From Flavobacterium sp. KS-LB2 (lineage in GTDB: Bacteria > Bacteroidota > Bacteroidia > Flavobacteriales > Flavobacteriaceae), in the NCBI RefSeq assembly GCF_036895565.1, contig NZ_CP145904.1:3224001-3288000 (forward strand): 64,000 bases of DNA, written 5' to 3'. The notes below the pieces were generated by a model. That model made no database searches and had not been told where the DNA came from. It saw nothing but the letters and a program-made list of their open reading frames with translations. Below, in pieces: positions 54,610 to 62,806 of the stretch. Made by a program: the position numbers and the translations under genes. The number at the start of each line of letters is the position of its first letter. Within the stretch, counting starts at the first letter, position 1.

Positions 54610-54960
54610 ATGCAAATTCAAGTCGTAAAATCAAAAATACACCGAGTAAAAGTAACTGGCGCTGATTTAAATTATATCGGTAGCATTACCATAGATGAAG
54701 CTTTACTGGAAGCCTCCAATATCATTGAAGGAGAAAGAGTATTCATCGTAAACATCAACAATGGCGAACGCTTTGATACCTATGCCATCAAAGGTGAAAA
54801 AAATTCAGGTATCATAACCTTAAATGGTCCAGCAGCTAGAAAAGTGCAAAAAGATGATATCATCATTATCATTTCTTATGCAATACTAGAATTTGAAGAA
54901 GCTAAAACCTTCCAACCTTGGATTATTTTCCCTAATGAAAATGACAACTCTTTGACTTAA
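54610..54960 (+). CDS. panD: Aspartate 1-decarboxylase
   Basis: PanD makes beta-alanine from aspartate with a pyruvoyl group formed by self-cleavage. The 116-residue product has the cleavage site at Gly-Ser in LNYIGSITIDEALLE (about residue 24-25) and the later RVFIVNINNGERFDTYAI and ITLNGPAARKVQKDDIIIII. Length is normal. It follows panC and has its own promoter as well. Confidence 0.95.
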   Translation: MQIQVVKSKIHRVKVTGADLNYIGSITIDEALLEASNIIEGERVFIVNINNGERFDTYAIKGEKNSGIITLNGPAARKVQKDDIIIIISYAILEFEEAKTFQPWIIFPNENDNSLT

Positions 54961-55062
54961 TTGCTCAAAGAATACACCTATACAAATCTGCTTTTTTTTT
55001 GAAAAAGATAAATTCTCTATTTTAAAAATAAAAGCAAATGTATTTCATTTCACAAGACACAG

Positions 55063-55094
55063 CATATCTGATTTTTTAACTCAAATCAGATATG
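55063..55094. repeat. 12-base inverted repeat after panD
   Basis: CATATCTGATTT and AAATCAGATATG pair exactly around an 8-base loop in the 303-base gap after panD. There is no T run, so it is not a standard terminator. The rest of the gap shows no gene. Confidence 0.5.
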
Positions 55095-55263
55095 TTAATG
55101 TTCTTTCATTTCGTAATTTTAACGCACTACATCTCATTTGATTTTCCAAAGAAACAACTGTGCTTTCAATACCTTAACTTTTGGTGTTTCTTAAATAGAA
55201 GTAAATAAAGTATTATATTGCTTTCTTATTTAGATGTATTTTAATTGCTAAACGCTTCAAATT

Positions 55264-56412
55264 ATGAAACAACTACTACTATTCTTATTCTTCTCTGTTA
55301 CAGCATTTTCACAAAAAACTACAATACCATTCGATTCAAATGCACTAGGCGAAACCCGGGAAATCACAATTGGTTTACCTCCTTCTTTCGAAAAAAATCA
55401 AAATAAAAAGTATCCGTTACTTATTTTACTTGATGGCGACTACTTATTTGATCCTTTTTACGGTGCTTTGAATTACGGTGCCTATTGGGATGATTTACCT
55501 GAAATGATCGTCGTAGGCATAAGCCAAAACAAAAATAACGAACGCATTGACGACAGCACTTATGACGAAGCAGATGGAGTTCCTTCAGGGAAAGGGGCAA
55601 AATTCTTTGAGTTTATTGGTGCCGAGTTACTTCCTTACATCGAGAAAAAATATCCCGTTGCACCATTCCGAATTATTGCTGGACATGATACTACAGCAGG
55701 ATTTTTAAACTTTTTTCTGTACAAGGATAATCCCATATTCAATGGATACATTTCAATGAGTCCAGAACTAGCTCCCGACATGGAAAACCAAATTCCAGAA
55801 AAACTTTCAAATTTAAAACAGCCTGTTTTTTATTACCAATCCAATGGAGATGGCGACATAAAAAGAATCCAAGAATCTATAAAAAAAATGGACGAAAACA
55901 TAAAACAAGTTACGAATCCTATGTTGAACTACAAGTTCGATAATTTCAAAGGCGCCTCTCATTATTCGCTCGTGCTGTATTCGATTCCAAATGCCTTATA
56001 CCAATTTTTTGATGCTTATAAACCTATTTCTTCTACTGAATACAGCGACAAAATTGCTATACTTCCATCCGGTTATGTGGATTATTTAATCAATAAATAT
56101 GCCGCTTTGTCCAAAAGCTTAGGTTTAAAAATACCCATTCGTGTCAACGATTTCAAAGCTATAGAAGCAGCAATTCTAAAAAATAAAGCCTACCCCGAAT
56201 TAGACAAATTAGCTGAGATTGCCAATAAAAATTATCCAAAATCAATGCTTGCCGATTATGAATTGGGTTTGATGTATGAAAAAATGGGAGATCTAAAAAA
56301 AGCAGCCAAACGCTACCAAAGCGCTTCCCAATTAGAGGAAATTGGCGACCTTACAAAAAACATGATGATGGAAAAATACGATGACATGATCAGTCAAACA
56401 CCAAAAAAATAA
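55264..56412 (+). CDS. Exported esterase-like alpha/beta hydrolase with C-terminal TPR
   Basis: The 382-residue product has a signal peptide (ends VTAFSQ) and an esterase D/Fes-like alpha/beta fold (about residues 20-250: LLILLDGDYLFDPFYGAL, MIVVGISQNKNNERIDDSTYD). The nucleophile region reads IAGHDTTAGFL, where a serine is expected in GxSxG: the position is occupied by Asp (GHDTT), so it may be inactive or use another residue. A TPR-like tail (about 300-375, ADYELGLMYEKMGDLKKAAKRYQSA) follows. The stop overlaps the radA start by one base, so the genes are coupled. The catalytic assignment is uncertain. Confidence 0.75.
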   Translation: MKQLLLFLFFSVTAFSQKTTIPFDSNALGETREITIGLPPSFEKNQNKKYPLLILLDGDYLFDPFYGALNYGAYWDDLPEMIVVGISQNKNNERIDDSTYDEADGVPSGKGAKFFEFIGAELLPYIEKKYPVAPFRIIAGHDTTAGFLNFFLYKDNPIFNGYISMSPELAPDMENQIPEKLSNLKQPVFYYQSNGDGDIKRIQESIKKMDENIKQVTNPMLNYKFDNFKGASHYSLVLYSIPNALYQFFDAYKPISSTEYSDKIAILPSGYVDYLINKYAALSKSLGLKIPIRVNDFKAIEAAILKNKAYPELDKLAEIANKNYPKSMLADYELGLMYEKMGDLKKAAKRYQSASQLEEIGDLTKNMMMEKYDDMISQTPKK

Positions 56413-57773
56413 TGTCAAAAGTAAAAACAACTTTTTTTTGCCAAAACTGTGGCGCTCAATATGCCAAGTGGCAAGGACAATGCAATTCGTGCAAAGAATG
56501 GAACACCATTGCGGAGGAAATTATACAAAAACAAGAAAAAACAGCTTGGAAAAGCGAAACTACTTCCAGCAATAAAGCACCAAAACCGTTGCGAATAAAC
56601 GAAATTGATTCGGCTCAGGAAATCCGAATGGATACTACTGACTCCGAACTCAATCGCGTATTGGGTGGAGGCATTGTTCCTGGCTCATTGATTCTTTTAG
56701 GCGGTGAACCCGGCATTGGAAAAAGTACACTTTTGCTTCAAATATCCTTAAAGTTACCGTATAAAACTTTATATGTTTCAGGTGAAGAAAGTCAAAAGCA
56801 GATAAAAATGCGTGCGGAAAGAATTACGCCCAGCGGTGATAATTGCTATATTCTTACCGAAACCAAAACCCAAAATATCTTCAAGCAAATTGAATCGATT
56901 GAACCGGAAATCGTAATTATTGATTCCATTCAAACCTTGCATACGGATTATATCGAATCCACTCCAGGAAGTATTTCTCAGATCAGGGAAACCACAGCCG
57001 AACTGATCAAATTTGCCAAAGAAACCAACATCCCCGTGATTCTAATTGGTCATATTACCAAAGACGGAAATATTGCAGGTCCAAAAATCCTGGAACACAT
57101 GGTTGACACTGTTTTGCAATTTGAAGGCGATAGAAATCACGTGTATCGCATTTTACGTTCACTAAAAAACCGTTTCGGTTCTACTGCAGAAATTGGCATT
57201 TATGAAATGTTAGGCAATGGTCTGCGAGAAGTTTCTAATCCTTCAGAAATATTGATTTCACATAAAAATGAGGAGTTATCCGGAACCGCGATTGCCTCCA
57301 CATTAGAAGGCATGCGTCCGTTGATGATTGAAATCCAAGCATTGGTAAGCACCGCAGTTTATGGAACGCCACAACGCAGCACTACAGGTTATAATGCCAA
57401 AAGACTCAATATGATTTTGGCCGTATTAGAGAAAAGAGCCGGTTTTAGGCTTGGCGCCAAAGACGTTTTCCTCAACATAACGGGAGGAATTTCAGTAGAT
57501 GATCCAGCGATAGATTTAGCTGTTGTGGCCGCCATTTTATCTTCGAATGAAGATATTGCAGTCAATAAAGATTTTTGTTTTGCAGGCGAAGTGGGACTTT
57601 CGGGCGAAATTCGTCCGGTTAACCGCGTGGACCAACGCATTCAAGAAGCCGAAAAACTAGGTTTTTCGACCATTTTCGTATCCAAATACAATAAAATTGC
57701 GTTGAAAAATACTGGAATCAAAATTAGATTAGTAGCCAAAATTGAAGACGTGGCGAGTGAGTTGTTTGGATAA
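56412..57773 (+). CDS. radA: DNA repair protein RadA
   Basis: RadA is a RecA-related ATPase that processes recombination branches. The 453-residue product has the zinc finger CQNCG...CNSCKEW, the Walker A GEPGIGKSTL (about residues 96-105), the RadA motif KNRFGS (about 252-257), and a C-terminal Lon-protease-like domain without the catalytic pair (for example GGISVDDPAIDLA and GEVGLSGEIRPV). Length is normal. It is coupled to the preceding hydrolase gene (one-base overlap). Confidence 0.96.
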   Translation: MSKVKTTFFCQNCGAQYAKWQGQCNSCKEWNTIAEEIIQKQEKTAWKSETTSSNKAPKPLRINEIDSAQEIRMDTTDSELNRVLGGGIVPGSLILLGGEPGIGKSTLLLQISLKLPYKTLYVSGEESQKQIKMRAERITPSGDNCYILTETKTQNIFKQIESIEPEIVIIDSIQTLHTDYIESTPGSISQIRETTAELIKFAKETNIPVILIGHITKDGNIAGPKILEHMVDTVLQFEGDRNHVYRILRSLKNRFGSTAEIGIYEMLGNGLREVSNPSEILISHKNEELSGTAIASTLEGMRPLMIEIQALVSTAVYGTPQRSTTGYNAKRLNMILAVLEKRAGFRLGAKDVFLNITGGISVDDPAIDLAVVAAILSSNEDIAVNKDFCFAGEVGLSGEIRPVNRVDQRIQEAEKLGFSTIFVSKYNKIALKNTGIKIRLVAKIEDVASELFG

Positions 57774-57788
57774 TATAAAACTATTAAA

Positions 57789-58313
57789 ATGAAGTCTTAT
57801 CCTGAACACTTACAAATTATCAATACGTTTCATGAACTAGGAGAAACCATTGCAGCCGCTCAATTTTTAATTGAAGAATATGGTTTAGAAAATCCAAATT
57901 TTAAAGGCTTTGAATTAAGAGAAAAAGCAAAACCAGAATTTATTTTGATGACCACCGAAGGCGTTTTTGGAGAACCTCAAATCATCCGAATTCCAGAAAA
58001 CACATTCGAATATCCGCTGACATTAATGCTCAATCTACTGGCGCATGAAATGATTCACGTAAGTCAAAAAACGAAAGAAAACTGGATTGAAGATAAAAAT
58101 GAAAGAGAATGGCAAGCCTATTACGAAATGCTTTTTCACAAAATATTTCCTCAAATTCCTGAGCTTTCTGATTTTCACAAACGCTTCTTTGCAAAAAAAG
58201 CATTAGAATACTATAATCGGATGGGCGAAGGTTCTGAACTTCAATTACAATACGCCAATCAAAAACTGGAAATAGACAATCTCCTGTCGTTTTTGGATGC
58301 AAAAACGAAATAA
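57789..58313 (+). CDS. Putative zinc metallopeptidase of unknown family
   Basis: The 174-residue protein has an HEMIH motif in LLAHEMIHVSQKTKENW (about residues 82-98), followed by REWQAYYEMLFH, a distance typical of a third zinc ligand (Glu) in gluzincin-like folds such as SprT or DUF4157. No signal peptide is seen, so a cytoplasmic role is likely. It lies 15 bases after radA. I do not recognise the family with certainty; activity is inferred from the motif alone. Confidence 0.7.
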   Translation: MKSYPEHLQIINTFHELGETIAAAQFLIEEYGLENPNFKGFELREKAKPEFILMTTEGVFGEPQIIRIPENTFEYPLTLMLNLLAHEMIHVSQKTKENWIEDKNEREWQAYYEMLFHKIFPQIPELSDFHKRFFAKKALEYYNRMGEGSELQLQYANQKLEIDNLLSFLDAKTK

Positions 58314-58431
58314 ATCTTTACACCACCTTAGCTTAACTTTAACTGTTTTTTTATTTTAAATAAAAAACAACAAATCAGAAAAAGGATTCGTTATTTATTT
58401 GTAACTTTATGTATTACAATACTTTACAAAA

Positions 58432-58836
58432 ATGAAACCTTCACACCAAACTATGACTCATTTATACGAACACTTAGGCAAAGTGTTCTATACTATTGCG
58501 GCCATAGACAAAACCATTCGTAAAGAAGAAATCGATAAACTGAAACAAATTATAAAAACAGAATGGCTTCCGCTGGAAAACAGCTATAATGAATTTGGCG
58601 ATGACACTGCGTATGAAATCGAAATTGTTTTTGACTGGCTTGTCGCCAATGAATGGGAATTGGAACAGGTGATTCCCGACTTTAAAATTTTCAAAGCAGA
58701 ACATCAACACTTGTTCACGCTAGAAATGAATGCTCTAATTCTAAAAACTGCCAATGCTATAGCTACTTCTTTTTCAGGAAAAAATAAATCAGAACACGTT
58801 TTAATAAGTCAACTAAGCGCAATTCTTTTACAATAA
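58432..58836 (+). CDS. Small helical protein, TerB-like
   Basis: The 134-residue protein is predicted all-helical and soluble. IDKTIRKEEIDKLKQIIKTEW (about residues 24-44 in segments) resembles the first helices of TerB-like domains, which often have an acidic pair after such a helix. I do not recognise it further. It lies between a putative metallopeptidase and another small unknown, all on the plus strand. Function unknown. Confidence 0.65.
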   Translation: MKPSHQTMTHLYEHLGKVFYTIAAIDKTIRKEEIDKLKQIIKTEWLPLENSYNEFGDDTAYEIEIVFDWLVANEWELEQVIPDFKIFKAEHQHLFTLEMNALILKTANAIATSFSGKNKSEHVLISQLSAILLQ

Positions 58837-58879
58837 AACAGTAAAAAATAATCTACTTTAATTTTAAAAAATCAAAGAC

Positions 58880-59314
58880 ATGAAAAGACAAACTGGCATT
58901 TGGATAGATTCTTCAAAAGCGATAATTGTAGCTCTTGATGGTAATACAGAAAAAATTACTGAGATAGATTCTGAGGTTGAAAACAATGTACATCATAATG
59001 ATGAAGGTTATAAAGGAACTTCATCAGGAGTGCATCATGGCAATAGTGACAAAAAATTTGACGACCGAAAAAAACAAGAGCTGGATTATTTTATAAAATC
59101 AGTGCTGTCTTATGTCAAAAAATCGGATGAACTTATTGTTTTTGGTCCGGCGCAAACAAAAACTAAACTAGAACAAAAATTAATGACGGATCATTTAATT
59201 GAACCCGGAAAACTAAAAGCCGTAGAAACAGCAGATAAAATGACCTTAAACCAGATTGTGGAAAAAGTAAGACGCTTTTATAACCCTTTTGAGTATAAAG
59301 AACCAAAGCCATAA
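58880..59314 (+). CDS. Small protein of unknown function, possibly host-attach/baeRF-like
   Basis: The 144-residue protein begins MKRQTGIWIDSSKAIIVALDG, a pattern like the first strand of eRF1-like bacterial proteins, and contains ELIVFGPAQTKTKLEQKLM, like the later core strand and helix. A histidine- and glycine-rich middle (VHHNDEGYKGTSSGVHHGNSDKKF in part) is unusual. The resemblance is distant and no confident family can be given. Function unknown. Confidence 0.55.
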   Translation: MKRQTGIWIDSSKAIIVALDGNTEKITEIDSEVENNVHHNDEGYKGTSSGVHHGNSDKKFDDRKKQELDYFIKSVLSYVKKSDELIVFGPAQTKTKLEQKLMTDHLIEPGKLKAVETADKMTLNQIVEKVRRFYNPFEYKEPKP

Positions 59315-59344
59315 CACTAATTTAGCGGCTATACAATATTTTAG

Positions 59345-59377
59345 AAACTACAACGCTTTACTGGTTGTAGTTTTTTT
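59345..59377 (+). terminator. Terminator after the 144-residue protein gene
   Basis: AAACTACAAC and GTTGTAGTTT pair around a 9-base loop and run into a T tract, about 30 bases after the stop. The open frame that crosses this spot (59289-59507) is not credible as a gene. Confidence 0.75.
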
Positions 59378-59514
59378 ATTTAAAAAATCATTTTCCCCAA
59401 TCAATATTCTAAAGAAAACCATAAAAATCTTTCCTTTAGTATTATTTTCCTTTTCTTTATGGCTGAGATTCCAAGCGCGTTGTATTTTAGATTGTATTAC
59501 TTATTAAACTGTTT

Positions 59515-61482
59515 ATGAAAACCGGAAAACAAAAATTAATTCTAGCAGCAAAAATACTTTTTGTATTGTTTGTCACTTTAATTATTGCTTTTTATATCTT
59601 TCGAGATGCCGTTTTACAACAAACACTGGCAAAAGTTTCCAATGAAATGGAAGTGGATTACAACAGCTCTTTTACAATAAAAAAAGCTTCATTTGACGGA
59701 TTATCCGGGCTGAATCTTACCGAAATAATTCTGGTTCCAAAAAATGCCGATACCCTTTTTAAAATTCAAAAACTAAAAACCAGTGTCAATTTATGGCATC
59801 TCATAACGGGAGATGTTCAACTTGGAACTTTAGAAGTCAAGAACGGTTTTGTCCAGTTAGTAAAAAAAGGGAAAGTGAGAAATTTTGATGCTTTTCTAAA
59901 AAAAGACAATCAAACAGAAATACGAGACGAGAAAAGAGATTACGCACAGTTTGCCTACAGAATAATCTCAAAAGCACTGAATTTAGTCCCTACGGATATG
60001 ATCTTGGACAATCTGTCTTTTAGACTCAATGATAACGGAAAAAAAGCAACCATTAATTTCCAAAAACTGCGATTGGTCAATAAACAACTAGAAACATCTA
60101 TTCAAGTTCAAACCAATACCATTTCACAACGCTGGAGAATCAAAGGGTTTGCTGATCCAAGAAATAAAAAAGCCGATATCCGTTTCGTCAATATTGATTC
60201 GGGTGCCATCCAAATGCCGTATTTAGACGAGCGTTTCAACCTGAAATCAAGCTTTGACTCTATTCGATTGAATATTCAAAACATAGATAGAGATGGCGAC
60301 GAATTGCATATTGATGGCTTTATGGCTATTGCCAATTTAAAACTCAACCACCCGAAAATTGCCAGCAAAGATGTTATTCTTAAGAATGCTAAATTTGATT
60401 ATCGATTCTTATTGGGTTCCGATTTTATTTCGATTGACAGTAGCTCAACAGTTCAGTTGAACAAGATAAAATTTCATCCTTACGTAGCTTACGAAACGGA
60501 AAAAGATACGATTTACAAACTCAAGGTTACTATCCCAAAAATGAAAGCGCAGGACTTTATAACCTCGCTACCTGACGGTTTATTCACCCACTTTCAGGGA
60601 ATGGAAGCCAGTGGTACTTTTGATTACAAATTGGATTTTGCCTTCAACCAAAACAAACCGAATCAGCTGGTTTTTGACAGTAAATTGAAGAAAGAAAATC
60701 TGAAAATTACAAAATACGGCGAAGCGAATCTCAACAAACTTAATGGCGAATTTGTGTATCGGGCACTTATAAAAAATGTGTTGCAACGTCCTATCTTAGT
60801 TGGTTCAGCCAATCCAAATTATACGCCATTAGATCAAATTTCACCATATTTAAGAAAATCCGTTTTAACTACAGAAGATCCTTCTTTCTTTTCGCACCGC
60901 GGTTTCATCAGCGAAGCATTCAAACAATCCATAGTCAAAAACATAAGAACCAAAAAGTTTTCACGCGGTGCCAGCACGATCAGCATGCAATTAGTAAAGA
61001 ATGCTTTTCTGAGTCGAGAGAAAACCGTATCCCGCAAACTGGAGGAAATTTTATTGGTTTACATTCTGGAAAATAACCGGATTGTAAGTAAGGAACGCAT
61101 GCTAGAAGTGTATTTTAATATTATCGAATGGGGTCCAAATGTATATGGAATTGGTGAAGCAAGTCAGTTTTATTTCCAAAAAACACCTTCGGAATTATCG
61201 CTGAACGAATGCTTGTATCTCGCTCGAATTATTCCAAGTCCCAAGAAATTCATGTATCAGTTCAATGATCAAGGGATGTTGAAAGATTTTGCTGTAAAAC
61301 AAGAATCGTTCTTAACAAATATCATGTTTCGAAGAGGACTTTTGACTCCAGAAGACACTATTTATAAGTCATTACCCATATTAATTTCGGGGCCTGCAAA
61401 ATCTTTTATCAAATTCAAAGTACAAGACTCCACGCAAATAAAGGTGGATTCTTTAGCCGTTGATGAGGAATTTGATCTTTAA
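59515..61482 (+). CDS. AsmA-like/GT51 peptidoglycan glycosyltransferase fusion
   Basis: The 655-residue protein has an N-terminal membrane anchor (about residues 10-30), a long beta-rich region resembling AsmA/DUF748-type bridge proteins (about 35-420: SFTIKKASFDGLSGLNLTEIIL, GDVQLGTLEVKNGFVQL) and a C-terminal GT51 transglycosylase (about 435-620). The GT51 motifs are TTEDPSFFSHRG (catalytic Glu), SRGASTISMQLVKN, and ENNRIVSKERMLEVYFNIIEWGPNVYGI. No transpeptidase domain follows, so it would only polymerise glycan. The fusion is unusual; lipid-transfer-like domains do not normally precede GT51. Confidence 0.85.
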   Translation: MKTGKQKLILAAKILFVLFVTLIIAFYIFRDAVLQQTLAKVSNEMEVDYNSSFTIKKASFDGLSGLNLTEIILVPKNADTLFKIQKLKTSVNLWHLITGDVQLGTLEVKNGFVQLVKKGKVRNFDAFLKKDNQTEIRDEKRDYAQFAYRIISKALNLVPTDMILDNLSFRLNDNGKKATINFQKLRLVNKQLETSIQVQTNTISQRWRIKGFADPRNKKADIRFVNIDSGAIQMPYLDERFNLKSSFDSIRLNIQNIDRDGDELHIDGFMAIANLKLNHPKIASKDVILKNAKFDYRFLLGSDFISIDSSSTVQLNKIKFHPYVAYETEKDTIYKLKVTIPKMKAQDFITSLPDGLFTHFQGMEASGTFDYKLDFAFNQNKPNQLVFDSKLKKENLKITKYGEANLNKLNGEFVYRALIKNVLQRPILVGSANPNYTPLDQISPYLRKSVLTTEDPSFFSHRGFISEAFKQSIVKNIRTKKFSRGASTISMQLVKNAFLSREKTVSRKLEEILLVYILENNRIVSKERMLEVYFNIIEWGPNVYGIGEASQFYFQKTPSELSLNECLYLARIIPSPKKFMYQFNDQGMLKDFAVKQESFLTNIMFRRGLLTPEDTIYKSLPILISGPAKSFIKFKVQDSTQIKVDSLAVDEEFDL

Positions 61483-61490
61483 TTAAAAAC

Positions 61491-61523
61491 AACCCTATCA
61501 GAGTTTTGAACTCTGACAGGGTT
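61491..61523. terminator. Bidirectional terminator after the GT51 gene
   Basis: AACCCTATCAGAGTT and AACTCTGACAGGGTT pair (one A-C mismatch) around a 3-base loop, in the 48-base convergent gap. Confidence 0.7.
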
Positions 61524-61530
61524 TATTACT

Positions 61531-62568
61531 TTACGGTGCCGGATCAGGAATAACGGCTTGCACTTCATCAATTGCTTTTAGAATTTCATCCGAAAGTGAC
61601 ACTTGAATTGTATCTATATTTTCTTTTAATTGTTCCAAAGTTGTGGCGCCAATAATCGTGCTGGTTACAAACGGTTGCTGTTCTATAAATGCCAAAGACA
61701 ACTCTGTCAAAGTCAATCCATTTTTTTTGGCGATTTCCTGATACAATCTTGTAGCCTCAGTAGATTGCTCGCTATTGTATCTAGAATATTGTGGAAACAA
61801 TTTGATTCTGGCATTTGGATGCGCTTCACCAGTAAGGAATTTACCGGACAAAACCCCAAAAGCCATTGGCGAATATGCCAACAAACCTACATTTTCTCTC
61901 AAACAAACTTCGGCAGAACCGTTTTCAAAAAGTCGGTTTAATAAGGAATATGGATTTTGAATCGTTTTCACTCTTGGTAAATTATTGTATTTACTTTCCT
62001 CTAAAAAACGCATAATTCCCCAAGGATTTTCATTTGAAAGACCGATATGCTTGATTTTTCCTTCTTTAACAAACCCGTCTAATGTTTCCAACACATTGTG
62101 AATATTATCTTCCCAAGCATCATCCTGTACTTTAAAACCGCGTTGTCCAAAATAATTGGTTTTGCGTTCTGGCCAGTGCAATTGGTACACATCAATATAA
62201 TCCGTTTGTAAGCGCAGTAAACTATTATCCAATGCAAATTTGATACTGGCTGGTGAGAAATCTAACTTTTCTCTCATGTATCCAAAATTTGGATTTGGTC
62301 CGGCAATTTTCGACGCCAAAACTATTTCTTCTCTCTTTCCAGTTTTTTTAAACCAAGTTCCAAGGATTTTCTCAGTGCTTCCATAGGTTTCCTGACGCGC
62401 CGGAACCGAATACATTTCGGCAGTATCAAAGAAATTAACTCCATTTTCTAAAGCAAAATCCATTTGGGCAAGTCCATCAGCTTCTGTGTTTTGTTGTCCA
62501 AAAGTCATGGTTCCAAGGCAAATTTTGCTGACTTTTAGATCAGTATTGGGTAAAGTTGTGTATTTCAT
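61531..62568 (-). CDS. Aldo/keto reductase (Tas-like)
   Basis: The 345-residue product has the AKR barrel: ICLGTMTFGQQNTEADG near the N terminus, VNFFDTAEMYSVP with the catalytic Asp and Tyr, VLASKIAG with the catalytic Lys, and DVYQLHWPER with the catalytic His. NADPH is the usual cofactor; the substrate is unknown. It resembles the Tas group. It stands alone with a promoter element upstream and converges on the GT51 gene. Confidence 0.92.
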   Translation of the reverse strand: MKYTTLPNTDLKVSKICLGTMTFGQQNTEADGLAQMDFALENGVNFFDTAEMYSVPARQETYGSTEKILGTWFKKTGKREEIVLASKIAGPNPNFGYMREKLDFSPASIKFALDNSLLRLQTDYIDVYQLHWPERKTNYFGQRGFKVQDDAWEDNIHNVLETLDGFVKEGKIKHIGLSNENPWGIMRFLEESKYNNLPRVKTIQNPYSLLNRLFENGSAEVCLRENVGLLAYSPMAFGVLSGKFLTGEAHPNARIKLFPQYSRYNSEQSTEATRLYQEIAKKNGLTLTELSLAFIEQQPFVTSTIIGATTLEQLKENIDTIQVSLSDEILKAIDEVQAVIPDPAP

Positions 62569-62598
62569 TTTAAGGAAATTATATTATATTTTCGAAAA

Positions 62599-62606
62599 CA
62601 AAGATA
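62599..62606 (-). promoter_or_regulatory. -7 element of the aldo/keto reductase gene
   Basis: TATCTTTG on the minus strand, about 31 bases before the start codon. Confidence 0.4.
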
Positions 62607-62690
62607 AAATTAGTTTGTGGTTTAAATTTACAGTTAACAGAAAATTGAGAAACGTTTATTTAAGACTAAATTCGATATTTAAAAAAATAA

Positions 62691-62750
62691 ACCGCTAATT
62701 CGCCAATTAAAAAACCTTCCATCGAAACATAGAATTTGCGAATTAGCGGT
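62691..62750. repeat. 13-base inverted repeat in the gap after the OmpA-family gene
   Basis: ACCGCTAATTCGC (62691-62703) and its exact complement GCGAATTAGCGGT (62738-62750) enclose 34 bases. It lies 57 bases beyond the stop of the OmpA-family gene and lacks a T run directly after the stem. Confidence 0.5.
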
Positions 62751-62775
62751 AAAAGAAAAGGTCCAAAGTAAAACT

Positions 62776-62806
62776 CTGAACCTTTCTATCTTTGAACCTT
62801 TGAACC
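62776..62806. repeat. Octamer micro-repeat after the OmpA-family gene
   Basis: TTTGAACC occurs twice in tandem at 62791-62806, preceded by CTGAACCT at 62776, up to the stop codon of the OmpA-family gene. Confidence 0.4.

Noticed and set aside
59289..59507. Open frame of 72 codons between the 144-residue protein and the GT51 gene
   Set aside because: It overlaps the end of the upstream gene and runs through a clear terminator hairpin; composition is that of AT-rich chance sequence.
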